A stretch of 9,426 nt of DNA from Oscillospiraceae bacterium (GTDB lineage: Bacteria > Bacillota > Clostridia > Oscillospirales > Oscillospiraceae): positions 1 to 9,426 of the forward strand of contig CACZSJ010000059.1 of assembly GCA_902783825.1 (NCBI GenBank), in the 5' to 3' direction. Of the stretch, positions 6,614 through 9,426 are shown one piece after another. Every line of letters begins with the position of its first letter. Position 1 is the first letter of the stretch. Position numbers and translations under genes: made by a program. Below the pieces are notes generated by a model. The model searched no databases, was not told the DNA's origin, and saw only the letters and a program-made list of their open reading frames with translations.

Positions 6614-8193
6614 TGGAGAGATTGGACTATCGGATCGAACTGCGCGGGCAGGCACCCATTGTGGGGAGCTGTCCCCTGCGCGGCGGACGGGTGACGGTGG
6701 CGCCGGAGCTGCCGGAAGGCGTGCTGGAGTCCGTCAGCGCCACCATGCATGTGGATCTATCCCCGGGGGAAAAGATTTTCATGAACGGTTATCAGACCTG
6801 GACCTACTGCCCGGAGTACGATCGGGACGGGCATACCCGGCGGATGGGTCCATTGCCGCGCCGGGTGATCGAGCATTTTGGCCTGGAACGTTACGGGGAC
6901 TACCTTTTCGTGGACTATCCCGAAAAAAGCGGCATCACCCACGGAGAGAGCTATTGCTATTTCCGCAAGGGAGAGAGATTTCGCTTAATCGCCTCTCTGG
7001 ACGAGCGCCCCGGTTATACGATCTTCCGCTACGACAGCGGCAGCCGGGAGCTGCGCATCTGGCGAGACTGTGCGGGGCTGCGCTGCGGCGGGATTTTCCA
7101 CGCCTTTGATCTGTTTTTTGCCCAAGGCGAGGAAAACGCGGTGTTTGACGCCTGGTTTGCAGAAATGGGCGTGCGTTGCCGCACACAGGAAAAGATTGCC
7201 GGCTATTCCAGCTGGTATAACCGCTATGAGAACATCAGTGAGCAGAGCATTCTGGCAGATCTGGAGGGCTGCGCGCCTCAGCTGCAGCCGGGAGACCTGT
7301 TCCAGATTGACGATGGATGGGAAGTGGCTGTGGGCGATTGGATGGCGCCGGATGAGAAAAAATTTCCCGGCGGCATGAAGGCTGCCGCACAGGCGATTCA
7401 CGAGCGGGGATTGCGCGCCGGACTGTGGCTGGCGCCCTTCGTGGCGGAGAAGGATTCCGCTCTTTTCCGTCAGCATCCGGACTGGCTGTTGTATGCGGAT
7501 GGAAAGCCCTGGTTCAGTGGCTGCAACTGGAGCGGGTTCTACTCCCTGGACATCGACAAACCGTCGGTGCAGGATTATTTGCGGCGGGTGTTCGACCAGG
7601 TGTTTCAGGACTGGGGCTATGATCTGGTGAAATTGGATTTTCTCTACGGTGCAGCGCCCTTCGGCAATGAAAACGAGAGTCGTGCCGGGCGGATGATTCG
7701 CGCCATGGAGTTGTTGCGGCAGTGGTGTGGCGACAAACTGATTCTGGGCTGCGGCGTGCCGGTGATGCCGGCCTTTGGCCTGGTGGATTACTGCCGGGTC
7801 AGCTGTGACGTAGGGCTGGATTGGGACGACAAGCCCCACATGCGCCTGATTCATCGGGAGCGTGTTTCAACACGACAGGCCATTGGAAACAGTATCTTTC
7901 GCCGTCAGCTCAACGGCCGAGCCTGGCTAAGCGACCCGGACGTGTTCTTCCTGCGGGAAGGAAATCTCCGGCTCAGTGAAGAACAGAAGCATGTTTTGGC
8001 CACGGTCAACAGCCTGTTCGGCGGGGTTTTGCTGCACTCGGATGATATGTCCGGCTACGACCATGTGGCGCGGGAGCAATATGCGCAGCTGCTGCGCAAC
8101 CGGGAAGCGGACAAGATCCGGGTTCACGCTGACGGAAAGCTGGCGATCAGCTATCAGCTGGATGGTGTGGAGTACTACCTCAAAGTGGAGTGA
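6613..8193 (+). CDS. glycoside hydrolase family 36 enzyme, alpha-galactosidase-like, compact
   Basis: 526 residues. The ATG is in the TAATG overlap with the GH2 stop, with AAAGGAGA 8 nt upstream, so the two are translationally coupled; the upstream extension of this frame lies within the GH2 gene and is not used. An N-terminal beta-sandwich (about 1-190) is followed by a clan GH-D TIM barrel. Seen: FQIDDGW (230-236), GLRAGLWLAPF (266-276) and HPDWLL (288-293), all typical of GH36. The likely nucleophile is D342 in LVKLDF and the acid/base D399 in VSCDVGLDW, 57 residues apart; spacing in GH36 enzymes is about 60. Most GH36 alpha-galactosidases are over 700 residues, so the N-terminal domain is reduced. 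The reaction would be release of terminal alpha-galactose (alternatively alpha-N-acetylgalactosamine; the family also contains such enzymes and raffinose-family transferases). No signal peptide: intracellular. Last gene of its operon. Confidence 0.88.
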   Translation: MERLDYRIELRGQAPIVGSCPLRGGRVTVAPELPEGVLESVSATMHVDLSPGEKIFMNGYQTWTYCPEYDRDGHTRRMGPLPRRVIEHFGLERYGDYLFVDYPEKSGITHGESYCYFRKGERFRLIASLDERPGYTIFRYDSGSRELRIWRDCAGLRCGGIFHAFDLFFAQGEENAVFDAWFAEMGVRCRTQEKIAGYSSWYNRYENISEQSILADLEGCAPQLQPGDLFQIDDGWEVAVGDWMAPDEKKFPGGMKAAAQAIHERGLRAGLWLAPFVAEKDSALFRQHPDWLLYADGKPWFSGCNWSGFYSLDIDKPSVQDYLRRVFDQVFQDWGYDLVKLDFLYGAAPFGNENESRAGRMIRAMELLRQWCGDKLILGCGVPVMPAFGLVDYCRVSCDVGLDWDDKPHMRLIHRERVSTRQAIGNSIFRRQLNGRAWLSDPDVFFLREGNLRLSEEQKHVLATVNSLFGGVLLHSDDMSGYDHVAREQYAQLLRNREADKIRVHADGKLAISYQLDGVEYYLKVE

Positions 8194-8207
8194 GAAAAAA
8201 CAGAACA

Positions 8208-8251
8208 AGCCGCCGGGCAAGAACTGAGCTCTGCCCGGCGGCTGTTTTTTT
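8208..8251 (+). terminator. intrinsic terminator of the glycosidase operon
   Basis: A perfect 12-bp stem, AGCCGCCGGGCA (8208-8219) with TGCCCGGCGGCT (8232-8243), has a 12-nt loop and is followed by GTTTTTTTGG. It starts 14 bases after the GH36 stop. On the other strand an A-rich stretch (GAGAAAAAACAG, 8192-8203) gives a weaker T-run, but no minus-strand gene ends here. Confidence 0.95.
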
Positions 8252-8273
8252 GGAAATTTGCCTCGTTTGCCGC

Positions 8274-8302
8274 TTGCAGGAGGACGGCTTCTGTGGTAAA
8301 CT
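8274..8302 (+). promoter_or_regulatory. weak candidate promoter for the exonuclease-like gene
   Basis: TTGCAG (8274-8279) and TAAACT (8297-8302) are 17 bp apart, matching consensus at 3 and 4 of 6 bases. A start near 8309 would cut into the first hairpin of the leader, so either this is not the true promoter or that hairpin is not an RNA element. A promoter is needed here because a strong terminator lies just upstream. Confidence 0.3.
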
Positions 8303-8419
8303 GTCGACAGATGCCGAAACGCATGTTGACGAGACCATCGCGGGCGGGGAAATACCCCGCTGTCCTTGTCTCTATCGAGGAAAAATTGGGATAGGACTGG
8401 TGAGCAGGGCGCTCGCCAG
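8303..8419 (+). other. hairpin-rich leader, possible structured regulatory RNA
   Basis: The 177-base gap between terminator and next gene holds no credible ORF but several stems in a row. (a) GTCGAC (8303-8308) with GTTGAC (8325-8330), continued by ATGC/GCAT (8311-8314, 8321-8324) around a CGAAAC loop. (b) GAGAC (8331-8335) with GTCTC (8368-8372), enclosing GCGGGG/CCCCGC (8344-8349, 8355-8360) with loop AAATA. (c) CTATC (8372-8376) with GATAG (8390-8394). (d) A 9-bp stem, CTGGTGAGC (8397-8405) with GCTCGCCAG (8411-8419), whose 3' arm touches the ribosome site. It matches no riboswitch or leader class I can recall. The pairings are seen; that it is a functional RNA is inference. Confidence 0.4.
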
Positions 8420-8430
8420 GGAGGGATGTT

Positions 8431-9426
8431 ATGATCACCTGTACGCAAATACGTTCCATCAAGACCTTGTGTCGCCTAAAGAACTATCTGCTGCTGGAGC
8501 TGGAAACGACCGGGAACGATCCGGAGTTGGACAGCATCATTGAGCTGGGGATGGTGCGTGTTTCGGAGGGTGAAGTCGTCAATCGTGCCAGCACACGCAT
8601 CAATCCGGAGACGCCGATTCCCCAGGAAGTGACGGAGCGCACCGGAATCTGGGACGCCGATGTGGTGAACGCGCCCAGCTACAGTCAGATTGCCCCCAGC
8701 ATTGCCGACCTGCTTTTCGGTGAGGTGGTGGTGGCCGATCCTCTGCATATTGGGTTTATCCGCACTCTTTTGGAAGAAGGAAAGCTTTCCGGCGAGCTGC
8801 GCACGGTGGATCTGGAATCCTTCGCGGCGGAGCTGGCGCCGGAACTGCCGGAGAAGGATCTGCCTTCTTTGGCGGCGTATTTCGGGCTTAGCCGAGGCGA
8901 AGGGCCTCGGGTCCTGGCGGACTCGGTGCTGCGTTACAAGCTGCTGCAGCGATGCCGGACGTACTGGGAGGCAGAGGAAGACCAACTGGAGAACAAGGGG
9001 AGAAAGGGACTGCGTCTCTTTGCCGGGATTGGGACTTCGGCTGCCAAACGGGGGGAGACGCCGGTAAAGGCAAAGCCCCTGAACAACCGGGAAATCGTGG
9101 AAAGCGTGGCGTCGGTGGTCTGCCTGTTGGCGTCCCTGGTTTTGCTTCCGTCCCTGTCCTGCTTCCTGCTGCTGCTGGCAGCGGCGGTGATTTGTCCGTT
9201 TCGTCCCCTGCGCCGCTGGCTGCGTCGGCAGAACATACGGGATTGGATGTACGCGGCCTTGTGTGTGCTGCTGGTTGTGGGGGCGCTGTTGCTCAAGCCG
9301 ACGGCGGGCGAGCGCAAGAAAGCCGCAGATACGGCGGGGACACCGCCTCCCTATATCCTGCTGACATGGAATGAGCCGGGGGTTTACGGGCAGGAGCTGC
9401 CTGTGGATCCGGAGGGCGACCCGGAA
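8431..9426 (+). CDS. DnaQ-like exonuclease-domain protein with membrane segments, degenerate active site, partial
   Basis: 332 codons are present; the frame is open to the last base. The ATG follows AGGGAGG (8418-8424) by 6 nt. Residues about 18-172 align to the DEDDh 3'-5' exonuclease fold of DnaQ/PolC epsilon: YLLLELETTG at 19-28, IIELGMVRV at 36-44, the INPETPIPQEVTERTGI run at 57-73, VADPLHIGFIRTLL at 101-114 and RVLADSVLRYKLL at 160-172. The catalytic set is altered: Exo I D-x-E reads E23-L-E25, the Exo II Asp (HNAxFD) is H106 after a two-residue deletion, and the Exo III His is P159; only E25 and D164 remain. A charged linker (173-221) leads to hydrophobic stretches at about 224-256 (one long or two short helices) and 271-288, separated by an Arg-rich loop (RPLRRWLRRQNIR), then a polar region running off the end. 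It is probably membrane-anchored and a binding or structural protein more than a nuclease. Function unknown. Confidence 0.75.
   Translation, partial: MITCTQIRSIKTLCRLKNYLLLELETTGNDPELDSIIELGMVRVSEGEVVNRASTRINPETPIPQEVTERTGIWDADVVNAPSYSQIAPSIADLLFGEVVVADPLHIGFIRTLLEEGKLSGELRTVDLESFAAELAPELPEKDLPSLAAYFGLSRGEGPRVLADSVLRYKLLQRCRTYWEAEEDQLENKGRKGLRLFAGIGTSAAKRGETPVKAKPLNNREIVESVASVVCLLASLVLLPSLSCFLLLLAAAVICPFRPLRRWLRRQNIRDWMYAALCVLLVVGALLLKPTAGERKKAADTAGTPPPYILLTWNEPGVYGQELPVDPEGDPE

Noticed and set aside
6985..7854. Minus-strand open frame of 289 codons opposite the GH36 gene
   Set aside because: It is antisense to the GH36 catalytic barrel with its conserved motifs; the frame is open only because of GC-rich codon use.
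8326..8355. TTGACG (8326-8331) as a -35 for the exonuclease-like gene
   Set aside because: No acceptable -10 lies 16-18 bp downstream (only GAAATA/AAATAC), and the bases belong to the hairpin arms.
8344..8370. GCGGGG/CCCCGC hairpin as a terminator
   Set aside because: The stem is only 6 bp and the following TGTCCTTGTC is not a proper U-tract; it fits better as part of the leader fold.
8190..8543. Plus-strand open frame of 117 codons spanning terminator and leader
   Set aside because: It runs through the terminator stem and into another frame of the exonuclease-like gene; no ribosome site precedes it.

Overview
The window looks like chromosome from a GC-rich member of the Bacillota, class Clostridia (for example a gut Oscillospiraceae or Christensenellales lineage). 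The grounds are strong AGGAGG-type ribosome sites, TTGACA/TATAAT promoters, an S-box (SAM-I) leader on metK, a GntR/YtrA-type regulator with a BcrA/YtrB-type ABC transporter, and a clostridial-style Cys-rich FMN hydroxy-acid dehydrogenase. The family assignment is inference from gene style only. No rRNA, tRNA, CRISPR array, insertion sequence or phage gene was seen.

Layout. (1) 1-671, minus: 5' part of an FMN-dependent alpha-hydroxy-acid dehydrogenase that runs off the left edge, with its own extended -10 promoter. (2) 721-2603, minus: a three-gene operon of GntR/YtrA-type repressor, ABC ATPase and six-helix ABC-2 permease. The genes overlap by 14 and 4 bases. The operon ends in a strong intrinsic terminator and starts at a promoter covered by palindromes that are probably the repressor's own operator. 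(3) 2690-4146, plus: a promoter diverging from the repressor's, a SAM-I riboswitch with intrinsic terminator, metK (S-adenosylmethionine synthetase) and a terminator. (4) 4183-8251, plus: a promoter and two translationally coupled cytoplasmic glycosidases, a GH2 enzyme (beta-galactosidase-like) and a compact GH36 enzyme (alpha-galactosidase-like), closed by a strong terminator. (5) 8254-9426, plus: a hairpin-rich leader and the 5' part of a protein with a DnaQ/epsilon-type exonuclease domain followed by predicted membrane segments. The catalytic DEDDh residues of that domain are largely replaced.

How the parts work: metK is under SAM feedback through its leader. The GntR protein probably silences its own transporter operon until an envelope or drug-like signal appears. 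The two glycosidases look like an intracellular module removing beta- and alpha-linked galactose (or related sugars) from imported oligosaccharides, but no transporter or sugar regulator lies beside them here. The least ordinary items are the membrane-anchored pseudo-exonuclease with its structured leader, and a non-standard candidate antiterminator in the metK leader.
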